Assembly (NCBI RefSeq): GCF_003814875.1
Contig: NZ_RKQF01000001.1
Span: forward strand, 1,178,001 to 1,242,000
Length of the DNA stretch: 64,000 bases
Direction of reading: 5' to 3'
DNA from: Streptomyces sp. Ag109_O5-1
GTDB lineage: Bacteria; Actinomycetota; Actinomycetes; Streptomycetales; Streptomycetaceae
Position numbers and translations under genes: made by a program. Below, piece after piece: positions 1-17,299 of this stretch (the stretch's first letter is position 1; each line of letters begins with the position of its first letter). The notes beneath the pieces are model-generated. The model searched no databases. It was given only the letters and a program-made list of their open reading frames with translations, and was not told where the DNA came from.

Positions 1-80
1 GCGCCTCCACGGCCAACGGCGCCCTGGCGGAACTCTGGCCGTGCAACGGCGGGTCCAATCAGCAGTGGAGCCTCAACTGA
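1..80 (+). CDS. C-terminal end of a ricin-B lectin protein (5' part outside window)
   Basis: The first 80 bases read in one frame (from base 3) to a TGA and encode the last 25 residues of a ricin-B/CBM13 beta-trefoil repeat, with the typical [15 protein letters not shown] ending. The catalytic part, if any, lies before the window. The same ending closes most of the secreted enzymes that follow, so this is probably another lectin-tagged extracellular hydrolase of the same locus. Nothing can be said about its enzymatic role. Confidence 0.85.
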   Translation, partial: ASTANGALAELWPCNGGSNQQWSLN

Positions 81-105
81 CCTGACCTGACCTGACCTGA
101 CCTGA
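81..105. repeat. CCTGA pentamer, five tandem copies
   Basis: Five perfect head-to-tail copies of CCTGA follow the stop codon directly. The last codons before it (CAACTGA) resemble the unit, so the tract could have grown by slippage from the gene end. No function is evident. Confidence 0.9.
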
Positions 106-113
106 CCGGCTCC

Positions 114-147
114 GGCCCGTGGCCGGGCACACCGCCGGCCACGGGCC
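114..147 (+). terminator. Hairpin terminator after the first lectin gene
   Basis: A perfect 13-bp inverted repeat (GGCCCGTGGCCGG at 114-126 and its complement at 135-147) encloses an 8-base loop. There is no T-run, which is usual for Streptomyces terminators. It separates the truncated upstream gene from the beta-helix enzyme gene. Confidence 0.7.
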
Positions 148-183
148 ACCCGGCACCAGACGCGCCACCACCGGAGGATGACC

Positions 184-2634
184 ATGCTCAGAGCCGGAGC
201 GCTCCGCGGCCTGTGGGCCGCCCCCACAGCTCTGCTCGCCCTACTCGCCGGCAGCCCGGCCACCGCCGGGGTCGCGTACGCGGTACCGGCAGAGCACCTG
301 GCTGCGGCGGCCGACCTGTACGTGGCGCCGGATGCGGCTCCCGGCGGAAACGGCACCGCCGGGCAGCCGTTCGCCACCATCGATCAGGCAGAGCAGCCCG
401 CGCACCGGCTCTCGGCCGACTCGGACGTCGTCGTCCACCTGGCCGGTGGCACCTACCGGCTGACCAAGCCACTTGCCTTCGGCTCCGACGACGGCGGCCA
501 GAACGGCCACACCATCACCTACCAGGCCATGTCCGGGCAGCAGCCGGTCGTGACCGGCGCCCAGCAGATAACGGGTTGGCAGGTACATGCTCAGGCGAAG
601 AACATCTGGTCGGCCCACGTCGGCACCGGCGTGAACACGCGCCAGCTGTACGTGAACGGCAGGGAAGCATCGCGAGCGGCCATCCAGGTGCCCCGCTCCG
701 CCTTCACCTTCACCCAGACCGGCCTGACCGTCACCGACTCCTCCCTCGACTACCTGGCCGGCCTCTCGGACCAGAACCACATGGAAGTCGAGAGCCTCAA
801 CTCCTTCACCGACCGCTACGCACCGGTCCAGTCGATCAGCGGCAGGACCGTCACCATGCAGCAGCCCGCGTGGAACAACAACTCCTGGGGCTACGACACC
901 ATCAACGCGCCGTTCGCCGGCGGGACGATGTACCTGGAGAACAACTACGCATTCCTCCAGCAGTCCGGACAGTGGTACCTCGACTCGTCCACCGGCGACC
1001 TGTACTACCGGGCCCAGCCGGGGCAGAACCCGAACAGCCTCGACGTCGAACTGCCCCGGTTGCAGAGCCTGCTCGGCATCAGCGGCAGCTACGGCTCACC
1101 GGTGGCCGGTCTGGGCTTCAGCGGCATCCGGTTCACGGGAACCTCCTGGCTCGGACCCAGCGGACCCGACGGCTACGCTGACCAGCAGAGCGGCGCGCAC
1201 ATCACCGGCACCTACGCGATGCCCGCCAACTGGCTGAGCACCTGCAAGTCGGGATGCACGCAGTTCGAGGCCACGCGCAATCACTGGGCGCAGATGCCCG
1301 CGGCCGTCCAGGTCTCGGCCGCCACCGGCATCACCTTCTCCGGCAACACGTTCTCCGAGCTCGGACAGGCCGGGCTCGGCGTGGGCAACGACGGTGTCGC
1401 CAACGCCTCCGGCACCGGACTCGGCGCGAACGGCGTCACCATCACCGGCAACACGTTCACCGACACCGCCGGCAGCGGTATCCAGGTCGGCGGGATCCAG
1501 CCGGACGCGCACCACCCCGGCAACCCGCAGATGACCAACCAGAACATCACCATCAGCAACAACAAGGTCAGCGGCGTGGGCACCGACTACAAGGAGACCG
1601 CCGCGATCCTGTCCACGTACGTCACCAACGCCACCATCACCCACAACCAGTGCGACCACCTGCCCTACGACGGCATCGACATCGGGTGGGGCTGGGGCGC
1701 CAACGACCCGGGCGGCAGCCAGGACTACGTGAACCGGGGCACGTACAACTACCAGCCCGTCTACAGCACCCCGACGACGCTGAAGAACAACACCGTCTCC
1801 CACAACCTGATCTTCGGCACCAAGAACGCGATGTTCGACGGCGGCAGCATCTACAACCTGTCGGCGAACCCCGGCTCGGTGATCTCCGACAACTACATGT
1901 ACGACAACCACCGCACCACCGCGCTGTACCTCGACGAGGGCTCCCGGTATCTGACGGTGTCGAACAACGTGGTGCAGGACGCCGGCAACTGGGCGCTCAC
2001 CAACGCCAACGCCAACAACCACACCGACGACAGCACGTTCTCCGGCAACTGGTACAACGGCGGCAACACATACGTGGCCACGGGTCCTCCGCACAACAAC
2101 GTCCTCACCGGCAACGTCCAGGTCAGCGGCACCAATTGGCCGTCGGGCGCGCAGCAGGTCATCCAGCAGGCGGGCGTCCAGTCCTCGGGCGGCGGTGGTG
2201 GCTTCCCCACCGGCTACCACCAGCTGGCGATCGGCAGCGGCAGTCTGTGTCTGGACGTGTACGGCAACTCCGGCAGCGCGGGCGCCGCGATCGACCAGTG
2301 GACCTGCAACGGGCAGAGCAACCAGCAGTTCCAGTTCGTGCCGGGCGCCGGCGGTTACGGGCAGTTGCAGGCGCAGAACTCCGGGCTGGTCGTGGCGGTG
2401 TCGGGCGGTTCCACGACCGCCGGTACGCCCGACATCGTGCAGCAGGCCCCGAGCGGAGCGGCCGGCGCTCTATGGCTGCCGGTGCAGCAGTCCGACGGCT
2501 CGTACTCCTTCCAGAACCAGAACAGCGGCCTGTGCCTGGACGTCTACGGCGGCGGCAGCAACCTCGGCCAGCAGCTCGACCAATGGCCCTGCAAGAACAC
2601 GGCCGGCAGCAACCAGGACTTCACGCCGCGCTGA
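184..2634 (+). CDS. Secreted right-handed beta-helix glycoside hydrolase-like enzyme with ricin-B lectin domain
   Basis: A protein of 816 residues. ATG at 184 is preferred over ATG at 178 because the ribosome site GGAGG (173-177) abuts 178 but lies 6 bases before 184. A Sec-type signal peptide covers about residues 1-35. The body opens with a segment (LYVAPDAAPGGNGT) typical of parallel beta-helix enzymes. It continues through repeated strand-turn units rich in N-x-F/I-x-G patterns up to about residue 665. A GGGG linker then leads to a ricin-B trefoil (about 678-816). The N-terminal layout resembles GH141-type beta-helix enzymes (fucosidase or xylanase activities), but that family call is from memory. 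A pectate-lyase-like role cannot be excluded. It is first in a probable two-gene unit with the xylanase. Confidence 0.75.
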   Translation: MLRAGALRGLWAAPTALLALLAGSPATAGVAYAVPAEHLAAAADLYVAPDAAPGGNGTAGQPFATIDQAEQPAHRLSADSDVVVHLAGGTYRLTKPLAFGSDDGGQNGHTITYQAMSGQQPVVTGAQQITGWQVHAQAKNIWSAHVGTGVNTRQLYVNGREASRAAIQVPRSAFTFTQTGLTVTDSSLDYLAGLSDQNHMEVESLNSFTDRYAPVQSISGRTVTMQQPAWNNNSWGYDTINAPFAGGTMYLENNYAFLQQSGQWYLDSSTGDLYYRAQPGQNPNSLDVELPRLQSLLGISGSYGSPVAGLGFSGIRFTGTSWLGPSGPDGYADQQSGAHITGTYAMPANWLSTCKSGCTQFEATRNHWAQMPAAVQVSAATGITFSGNTFSELGQAGLGVGNDGVANASGTGLGANGVTITGNTFTDTAGSGIQVGGIQPDAHHPGNPQMTNQNITISNNKVSGVGTDYKETAAILSTYVTNATITHNQCDHLPYDGIDIGWGWGANDPGGSQDYVNRGTYNYQPVYSTPTTLKNNTVSHNLIFGTKNAMFDGGSIYNLSANPGSVISDNYMYDNHRTTALYLDEGSRYLTVSNNVVQDAGNWALTNANANNHTDDSTFSGNWYNGGNTYVATGPPHNNVLTGNVQVSGTNWPSGAQQVIQQAGVQSSGGGGGFPTGYHQLAIGSGSLCLDVYGNSGSAGAAIDQWTCNGQSNQQFQFVPGAGGYGQLQAQNSGLVVAVSGGSTTAGTPDIVQQAPSGAAGALWLPVQQSDGSYSFQNQNSGLCLDVYGGGSNLGQQLDQWPCKNTAGSNQDFTPR

Positions 2635-2651
2635 CCCGACTCGATTATCGG

Positions 2652-2670
2652 CACCGACTCGTGGTCGGTG
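2652..2670. other. Short intergenic hairpin before the xylanase gene
   Basis: CACCGAC (2652-2658) and GTCGGTG (2664-2670) form a perfect 7-bp stem with a 5-base loop in the 73-base gap between the beta-helix and xylanase genes. It may be an attenuating hairpin or an operator. It is too short to call a terminator. Confidence 0.4.
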
Positions 2671-2701
2671 TCTCAACTCCCCCCACCCACAAGGAGATTG
2701 A

Positions 2702-4186
<1,485 letters not shown>

Positions 4187-4229
4187 GGCGATCGACACCC
4201 AGCGCTCGCACCTGATCCCCCGACGAACG

Positions 4230-4268
4230 CCTGCGCCCGGCACTGCGGTCGCCGCCGGACGCAGGTTT
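4230..4268 (+). terminator. Terminator after the xylanase gene
   Basis: The arms are CCTGCG-C-CCGGC (4230-4241) and GCCGG-A-CGCAGG (4254-4265), that is 6+5 bp around one mismatch with a 12-base loop. TTT follows the 3' arm. It ends the first transcription unit of the enzyme locus. Confidence 0.7.
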
Positions 4269-4330
4269 CGGCTGCCCTCAGAGCGGCCCGACCAGGACAA
4301 ACATGGGATGGATCACCCCCTGAAAGGCCC

Positions 4331-4388
4331 GGAAACTTCTATTGACAGCGCCATAGCCCTGTGGGATCACTATGCGACATGGGATGTC
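4331..4388 (+). promoter_or_regulatory. Candidate promoter/operator region of the seven-gene enzyme operon
   Basis: This interval lies after the terminator and 70-125 bases before the start at 4456. It holds a perfect TTGACA (4342-4347) and a perfect 13-base palindrome GACATGGGATGTC (4376-4388). No convincing -10 box is visible at 16-18 bases from TTGACA, so the promoter is tentative. The palindrome is suitably placed for a repressor. The GGAAACTTC at 4331 resembles only weakly the GAAA-N-TTTC sites I associate with Streptomyces xylanase genes. Confidence 0.4.
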
Positions 4389-4455
4389 TGAGTGTTCCCT
4401 GTGCGTGCACGGCACTCTCCGTCCCCTCCTTCCCCCGCATATCCGAGGACACAGA

Positions 4456-5961
4456 ATGCAGCCTCCATCCGCTCCGCACCGCAGCCCCGCGGCTCGTGCG
4501 TCACGCTTACCGGCCGCGGCCGCCGTATCCGTGATGGCGCTGCTGGCCATGTTGCTGGCGACCGCGCCGACCTGGTCGGCGCCGACGTCCGCGGCAGCCC
4601 TGGTGAGTTCGGCGTCGGGGCGGTGCCTGGACGTCAAGGGCAACGTCGACACGCCGGGCACGGGGCTGGAGGTCTGGGACTGCAACGACCAGGCCAACCA
4701 GGCGTTCGAGTTCACGGCGGCGGGTGAGCTGAGGACGATGAACGGCACCCGGTGCGTGGACGCCTACGACACCCGGACGGCTCCCGGAGCCCCGGTGGTC
4801 ATCCGGGGGTGCGACGGGCGGGCGACCCAGGTCTGGCGACAGAACTCCGACGGGTCCGTCACCGGCGTCGCCTCCGGATTCTGCCTGGACGTGAGCGGGG
4901 CGGGAACGGCCGACGGCACCGCGGTCATCCTGTGGACCTGCAACGGCCAGAGCAACCAGAAGTGGACCACGTCGGCACCGCCGCCTCCGACCGGTGGGGC
5001 GGGCCCGTGCGACATCTACGCCGCGGGCGGTACGCCGTGCGTGGCCGCGCACAGCACCGTGCGGGCGCTCTACGGTTCGTACAACGGTTCCCTCTACCAG
5101 GTCAGGCGCACCTCGGACAACGCCACCAGGGACATCGGCGTCCTGGCGGCGGGCGGCTTCGCCGACGCGGCGGCGCAGGACGCGTTCTGCGCGGGCACCT
5201 CGTGCGTGATCACGGTCGTCCGCGACCAGTCCGGGCACGGCAACGACCTGTGGTACCAGGGATCGGCCCAGGTCCCGGGGTCGAGTCAGAGCAGTCCGGC
5301 GAAGGCGACGTCCGAGTCGCTGACGGCCGGCGGCAGCAAGGCGTACTCGCTGTACATCAACCCCGGCAACAGCTACTGGCGGGACGGCCATCTGACGGGC
5401 GTACCGACCGGTGCCGCACCCGAAGGGGCGTACATGGTGACCAGCGGCACTCACGTCAACAACGGCTGCTGCTTCGACTACGGCAACAGCGAGACGACCA
5501 GGAAGGCCGACGCCGCCGGGGCGATGGACGCGATCAACTTCGGCACCCAGTGCTGGTTCGGCGGCTGTTCGGGCAGCGGCCCCTGGGTGCAGGCCGATCT
5601 CGAATGGGGCCTGTACCCCGGCGGCAGCCAGTCCTGGAACCCCAACCAGCGGGCGTTTTCGAGCAAGTTCGTCACCGCGATGCTGAAGAACAACGGCACG
5701 TCGCGGTTCGCCCTCAAGGGCGGCAACGCCCAGTCCGGCGCCCTGACCACCCTGTGGGACGGCGGGTTGCCCGGCGGATACAGCCCCATGAAGAAACAAG
5801 GGGCCATCGTGCTGGGCAGCGGCGGCGACTGCTGCAAGCCCGGCGGCGGCGCCAACCTGAGCGCCGGCACCTTCTACGAGGGAGCCATGGTCGCCGGCTA
5901 CCCCTCCGACGCGGCCGACAACGCGGTGCAGGCCAACATCACCGCCGCCGGCTATCGCTGA
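4456..5961 (+). CDS. GH54 alpha-L-arabinofuranosidase with N-terminal ricin-B domain
   Basis: A secreted 501-residue enzyme expected to remove arabinofuranose side chains from arabinoxylan or arabinan. ATG at 4456 is chosen because GAGGA sits 6 bases upstream and a signal peptide follows; the longer reading frame has neither. Domain order is signal (about 1-45), ricin-B trefoil (about 50-173), Pro-rich linker, GH54 catalytic domain (about 183-501). Visible GH54 landmarks are the probable nucleophile Glu383 in QADLEWG, the probable acid/base Asp458 in GSGGDCC, and the vicinal Cys338-Cys339 pair in NGCCFDYGN, known from Aspergillus AbfB. The lectin comes first here, whereas the related gene at 7728 carries it last. 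It opens a seven-gene operon. Confidence 0.92.
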   Translation: MQPPSAPHRSPAARASRLPAAAAVSVMALLAMLLATAPTWSAPTSAAALVSSASGRCLDVKGNVDTPGTGLEVWDCNDQANQAFEFTAAGELRTMNGTRCVDAYDTRTAPGAPVVIRGCDGRATQVWRQNSDGSVTGVASGFCLDVSGAGTADGTAVILWTCNGQSNQKWTTSAPPPPTGGAGPCDIYAAGGTPCVAAHSTVRALYGSYNGSLYQVRRTSDNATRDIGVLAAGGFADAAAQDAFCAGTSCVITVVRDQSGHGNDLWYQGSAQVPGSSQSSPAKATSESLTAGGSKAYSLYINPGNSYWRDGHLTGVPTGAAPEGAYMVTSGTHVNNGCCFDYGNSETTRKADAAGAMDAINFGTQCWFGGCSGSGPWVQADLEWGLYPGGSQSWNPNQRAFSSKFVTAMLKNNGTSRFALKGGNAQSGALTTLWDGGLPGGYSPMKKQGAIVLGSGGDCCKPGGGANLSAGTFYEGAMVAGYPSDAADNAVQANITAAGYR

Positions 5962-6003
5962 CCCGCACCCAGCTCCCCACCTCGCCCCAGGAGTCGATGT
6001 CTT

Positions 6004-7656
6004 ATGCCCACGAGCACTGTGAGAGCCAGGCGTCCTCGGTCGCTGCCCCCGCTACGTTCCCTGCGCAGAACCCTGGCGCTCGCCTTCTCGGCCGTGCTGC
6101 TCACCGCGACCGCTCCCCTCCTCTCCCTCGGCACGGCGCAGCCCGCCGCCGCACTCGGCAACGGGCTCGCGCCGACCCCGCAGATGGGCTTCAACGACTG
6201 GAACGCGTACGGCTGCAACGTCTCCGAGTCGCTGATCAAGTCCACCGCCCAGGCGATGCACACCAACGGCATGCAGGCGGCCGGCTATGCGTACGTCAAC
6301 ATCGACGACTGCTGGATGACCCACAGCCGGGACTCCGGCGGCCACCTGGTGCCGGACCCGGCGAAGTTCCCCGACGGCATCAAGGGCACCGCGGACTACG
6401 TGCACTCGCTGGGGCTGAAGCTGGGGATCTACGAGGACGCGGGCACCGCGACCTGTGCGGGATACCCGGGCAGCCTGGGCCACGAGACCACGGACGCGCA
6501 GTCGTTCGCGGCGTGGGGCGTGGACTACCTGAAGTACGACAACTGCAACAACACCGGTGTGCCGGCGCGGACCCGGTACACGGCGATGCGGGACGCCCTG
6601 GCGGCCACCGGACGGCCGATCCTGTACAGCCTGTGCAACTGGGGCCAGGAGAACGTGTGGACCTGGGGCGCGGACGTGGGCAACAGCTGGCGCACCACCG
6701 GGGACATCAGCCCGACCTTCTCCAGCATGCTGTCGATCTTCCACAGCAACGTGGGCCTGGCCTCCTACGCGGGCCCCGGCCACTGGAACGACCCGGACAT
6801 GCTCGAGGTCGGCAACGGCTCGATGACGGCCACCGAGAGCCGCAGTGAGTTCAGTCTCTGGGCAGAGATGGCCGCGCCGCTGATCGCGGGCACCAACATC
6901 CCCTCGGCCAGCGCCGACACCCTGTCCGTCCTGACCAACTCCCGGGTGATCGCGGTCGACCAGGACTCCCTCGGCAAGCAGGGGACCATGGTGTCCTCCT
7001 CGGGCGGCCTGGACGTGCTGGCCAAGCCGCTGGCCAACGGGGACGTGTCGGTGGCGCTGTTCAACGAGACGGGCTCCACGGCGACCATCACCACCACCGC
7101 GGCAGCGGTCGGGAAGACCGGGGCGTCCGCCTACACCCTCACCGACCTGTGGTCGGGCGCGTCCTCGACCACCTCCGGAACCATCAGCGCCTCGGTACCG
7201 GCGCACGGCACGGTCATGTACCGGGTCGCGGGCGGCACCAGCGGTGGCGGCGGCACCAGCGTGACCGGCCCGCTGCACGCGGTCGGCGCGGGCAAGTGCC
7301 TGGACGTACCGAACTCCACCACGACCGCGGGCACCCAGGTGGAGATCTGGAGTTGCAACGGCGGCGCCAACCAGACCTGGACGCACACCGGCACCGACCA
7401 GCTCACCGTCTACTCAGGCAGCGGCCAGATGTGTCTCGACGCGTACAACAACCAGACCACGCCGGGCACGAAGGTGGAGATCTGGTCCTGCAACGGCCAG
7501 CGCAACCAGCAGTGGACGCTCAACTCCGACGGCACGATCACCGGCGCCCAGTCCGGCCTGTGCCTGGACGTCACCGACGGGGCCACGGCTGACGGAACCC
7601 TCGCCCAGCTGTGGACATGCAACGGCGGCAGCAGCCAGCGGTGGACGCTGGGATGA
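6004..7656 (+). CDS. GH27 alpha-galactosidase or beta-L-arabinopyranosidase with ricin-B domain
   Basis: A secreted 550-residue enzyme. The signal peptide is long and Arg-rich (about 45 residues). The GH27 barrel follows (PTPQMGFNDWN, NIDDCW), with nucleophile Asp179 in YLKYDNC and acid/base Asp234 in SWRTTGD. Their 55-residue spacing equals that of rice alpha-galactosidase as I recall it. A C-terminal beta-sandwich (about 330-415), a Gly-rich linker and a ricin-B trefoil (about 420-550) complete it. The barrel has GIYEDAG where plant alpha-galactosidases have GIYSDAG. Glu144 would be mature residue 99, the position I recall as specificity-determining in the Streptomyces avermitilis beta-L-arabinopyranosidase. 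Substrate is therefore galactose or arabinopyranose. It lies 42 bases after the first GH54 gene. Confidence 0.9.
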   Translation: MPTSTVRARRPRSLPPLRSLRRTLALAFSAVLLTATAPLLSLGTAQPAAALGNGLAPTPQMGFNDWNAYGCNVSESLIKSTAQAMHTNGMQAAGYAYVNIDDCWMTHSRDSGGHLVPDPAKFPDGIKGTADYVHSLGLKLGIYEDAGTATCAGYPGSLGHETTDAQSFAAWGVDYLKYDNCNNTGVPARTRYTAMRDALAATGRPILYSLCNWGQENVWTWGADVGNSWRTTGDISPTFSSMLSIFHSNVGLASYAGPGHWNDPDMLEVGNGSMTATESRSEFSLWAEMAAPLIAGTNIPSASADTLSVLTNSRVIAVDQDSLGKQGTMVSSSGGLDVLAKPLANGDVSVALFNETGSTATITTTAAAVGKTGASAYTLTDLWSGASSTTSGTISASVPAHGTVMYRVAGGTSGGGGTSVTGPLHAVGAGKCLDVPNSTTTAGTQVEIWSCNGGANQTWTHTGTDQLTVYSGSGQMCLDAYNNQTTPGTKVEIWSCNGQRNQQWTLNSDGTITGAQSGLCLDVTDGATADGTLAQLWTCNGGSSQRWTLG

Positions 7657-7727
7657 CCCCGTCCTCCCCGCGGCCACCGGCAGCTTCGGTGCCGCCGTAC
7701 GGCGGCACCGCCACTCAGGAGGTCTTC

Positions 7728-9254
7728 TTGCCCGGATCAGCAACCGATCGCCGCCGAAGGCGTTTCCCGGCCGTGCTCCTGATCGCCCTGGCGATGGCCC
7801 TGGCCGCGCTCGGGACACCCTCGTTCGCCACCTCCGCGCGGACCGGCACACCTGCCGGCGTCCACGCAGCCGCGCCCGCGGCGGACGCATCGCTTCCGTG
7901 CGACCTCTACGCGGCGGGCGGCACGCCGTGCGTGACGGCGCACGCCACCACCAGGGCACTCTTCGCGGCGTACAACGGGCCGCTGTACCAGATCCAGCGG
8001 TCCTCCGACCACAGCTACCGCGACGTCGGAGTGCTCGCCGCGGGCGGGTACGCCGACGCCGCCTCCCAGGTGTCGTTCTGCGCGGGCACCTCGTGCACGA
8101 TCACGAAAATCTACGACCAGACCGCCAAGCACAACGACATGCCGATCTCCTGGGGCGGCTACTGGAAGGGCCCGGGTCCGAACGGATCCGACGTCGGGGC
8201 CGACGCCATGGCCCTGCCGGTGACCGCGGGCGGCCACCAGGTGTTCGGTGTCAAGGTCACCCCGGGTGTCGGTTACCGTCTCGACCACGCGAGCGGCGTG
8301 CCCACCGGCTCCCAGCCCGAGGGCATCTACATGGTGACCTCGTCGAACTACACCAACCAGTGGTGCTGCTTCGACTACGGCAGCGGCGAGAACTCCCACA
8401 CCGACACCGGCAACGCCACCATGAACGCCATCTACTGGGGCAATGCCTGCTGGTTCAACGGCTGCACCGGCAGCGGCCCGTGGGTCGAGGCCGACCTGGA
8501 GAACGGCATGTTCCACACCAACACCGGCTCCAACAAGGACCCGAACAACCCCGGTGTGCACTATCCGTTCGTCAGCGCATGGCTGAAGAACAACGGCACC
8601 AGCAACTTCACCCTCAAATACGGCAACGGCAGCGGCGGCGGCCTGACCACCACCTTCTCCGGTCCCCTGCCGAACGGCTACTCACCGATGAAGGTCGACA
8701 GTTCGGTCCTGCTCGGCACCGGGGGCGACAACAGTCCCAACGGCGTGGGCGAGTTCTTCGAAGGCGCGATCACGGCCGGCTATCCGTCCGGCGCCACCGA
8801 GAACGCGGTCCAGGCCGCCATCACCGCCGCCAACTACGGGTCGGGAAGCGGTAGTGGCACGACAGGTGCCGTGCACGCGGTGGGTGCGGCCAAGTGTCTC
8901 GACGTGCCGGGCGCATCCACGACAGCGGGTACGCAGCCGCAGATCTGGGACTGCAACGGCGCGGTGAACCAGACGTGGACCGCGACCGCGTCCCACCAGC
9001 TCACCGTGTACTCCGGCAGCAGCCAACTGTGCCTGGACGCCTACGACAAGGGCACCAGCCCGGGCACGAAGGTCATCACCTGGCCCTGCAACGGCCAGAC
9101 CAACCAGCAGTGGAACCTCAGCGCCAACGGCACGGTCACCAGTGCCCAGTCCGGCCTGTGTCTGGACGTGACCGGCGCCGCCACCGCCAACGGCAGCCTC
9201 GTACAGCTGTGGACCTGCAACGGCGGATCCAACCAGAAGTGGTCGCTGAGCTGA
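7728..9254 (+). CDS. GH54 alpha-L-arabinofuranosidase with C-terminal ricin-B domain
   Basis: A secreted 508-residue enzyme. The start is TTG at 7728, with a perfect AGGAGG (7717-7722) 5 bases before it. Upstream in-frame ATGs overlap the previous gene and lack such a site. An Arg-rich signal peptide (DRRRRRFPAVLLIAL) could use Sec or Tat. The GH54 domain (about 55-370) shows probable nucleophile Glu258 in EADLENG, probable acid/base Asp334 in GTGGDNS, and the vicinal pair Cys213-Cys214 in WCCFDYG. A Gly/Ser linker and ricin-B trefoil (about 379-508) follow. It is a paralogue of the enzyme at 4456 with the lectin moved to the other end, so the two may bind substrate differently. Confidence 0.92.
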   Translation: MPGSATDRRRRRFPAVLLIALAMALAALGTPSFATSARTGTPAGVHAAAPAADASLPCDLYAAGGTPCVTAHATTRALFAAYNGPLYQIQRSSDHSYRDVGVLAAGGYADAASQVSFCAGTSCTITKIYDQTAKHNDMPISWGGYWKGPGPNGSDVGADAMALPVTAGGHQVFGVKVTPGVGYRLDHASGVPTGSQPEGIYMVTSSNYTNQWCCFDYGSGENSHTDTGNATMNAIYWGNACWFNGCTGSGPWVEADLENGMFHTNTGSNKDPNNPGVHYPFVSAWLKNNGTSNFTLKYGNGSGGGLTTTFSGPLPNGYSPMKVDSSVLLGTGGDNSPNGVGEFFEGAITAGYPSGATENAVQAAITAANYGSGSGSGTTGAVHAVGAAKCLDVPGASTTAGTQPQIWDCNGAVNQTWTATASHQLTVYSGSSQLCLDAYDKGTSPGTKVITWPCNGQTNQQWNLSANGTVTSAQSGLCLDVTGAATANGSLVQLWTCNGGSNQKWSLS

Positions 9255-9310
9255 CCCGACGAATCACTGTATCGCTTTATCGCTGAACCGCCGGCCCATA
9301 GGAGGTCCGT

Positions 9311-13608
<4,298 letters not shown>

Positions 13609-13666
13609 TCCGGTGACCGCTGAGATCCGAGACCACCCACCCCGTCAATGATGCTGAGAGGCCCGC

Positions 13667-17049
<3,383 letters not shown>

Positions 17050-17054
17050 CCCGC

Positions 17055-17090
17055 CGGGGCCAGGCACGACCCCATGCCGGCCTGGCCCCG
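17055..17090 (+). terminator. Terminator of the lectin-enzyme operon
   Basis: A perfect 11-bp stem (CGGGGCCAGGC, 17055-17065, pairing with 17080-17090) with a 14-base loop starts 6 bases after the esterase stop codon. It has no T-run. It is the strongest hairpin in this part of the window and marks the end of the enzyme locus. Confidence 0.75.
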
Positions 17091-17299
17091 TGCCGTGCTG
17101 CCGAAACACGGCACCGGGGTGGGGGAGCATCTGCTCAGCCTCCACCCGTCTTCTGACGGGATCGGCCTGCGTTCTGGCAACCATGCCGTGCGATCTCGTG
17201 CCGCCCGTCCCCGTCCTGTTCGCCTGCCTGCTGCTGGCGGGCTGCCGTGGACGTTCGCCGTCGACATCCCCGCCCCGCACCACCGGCGGACGACCGTCC

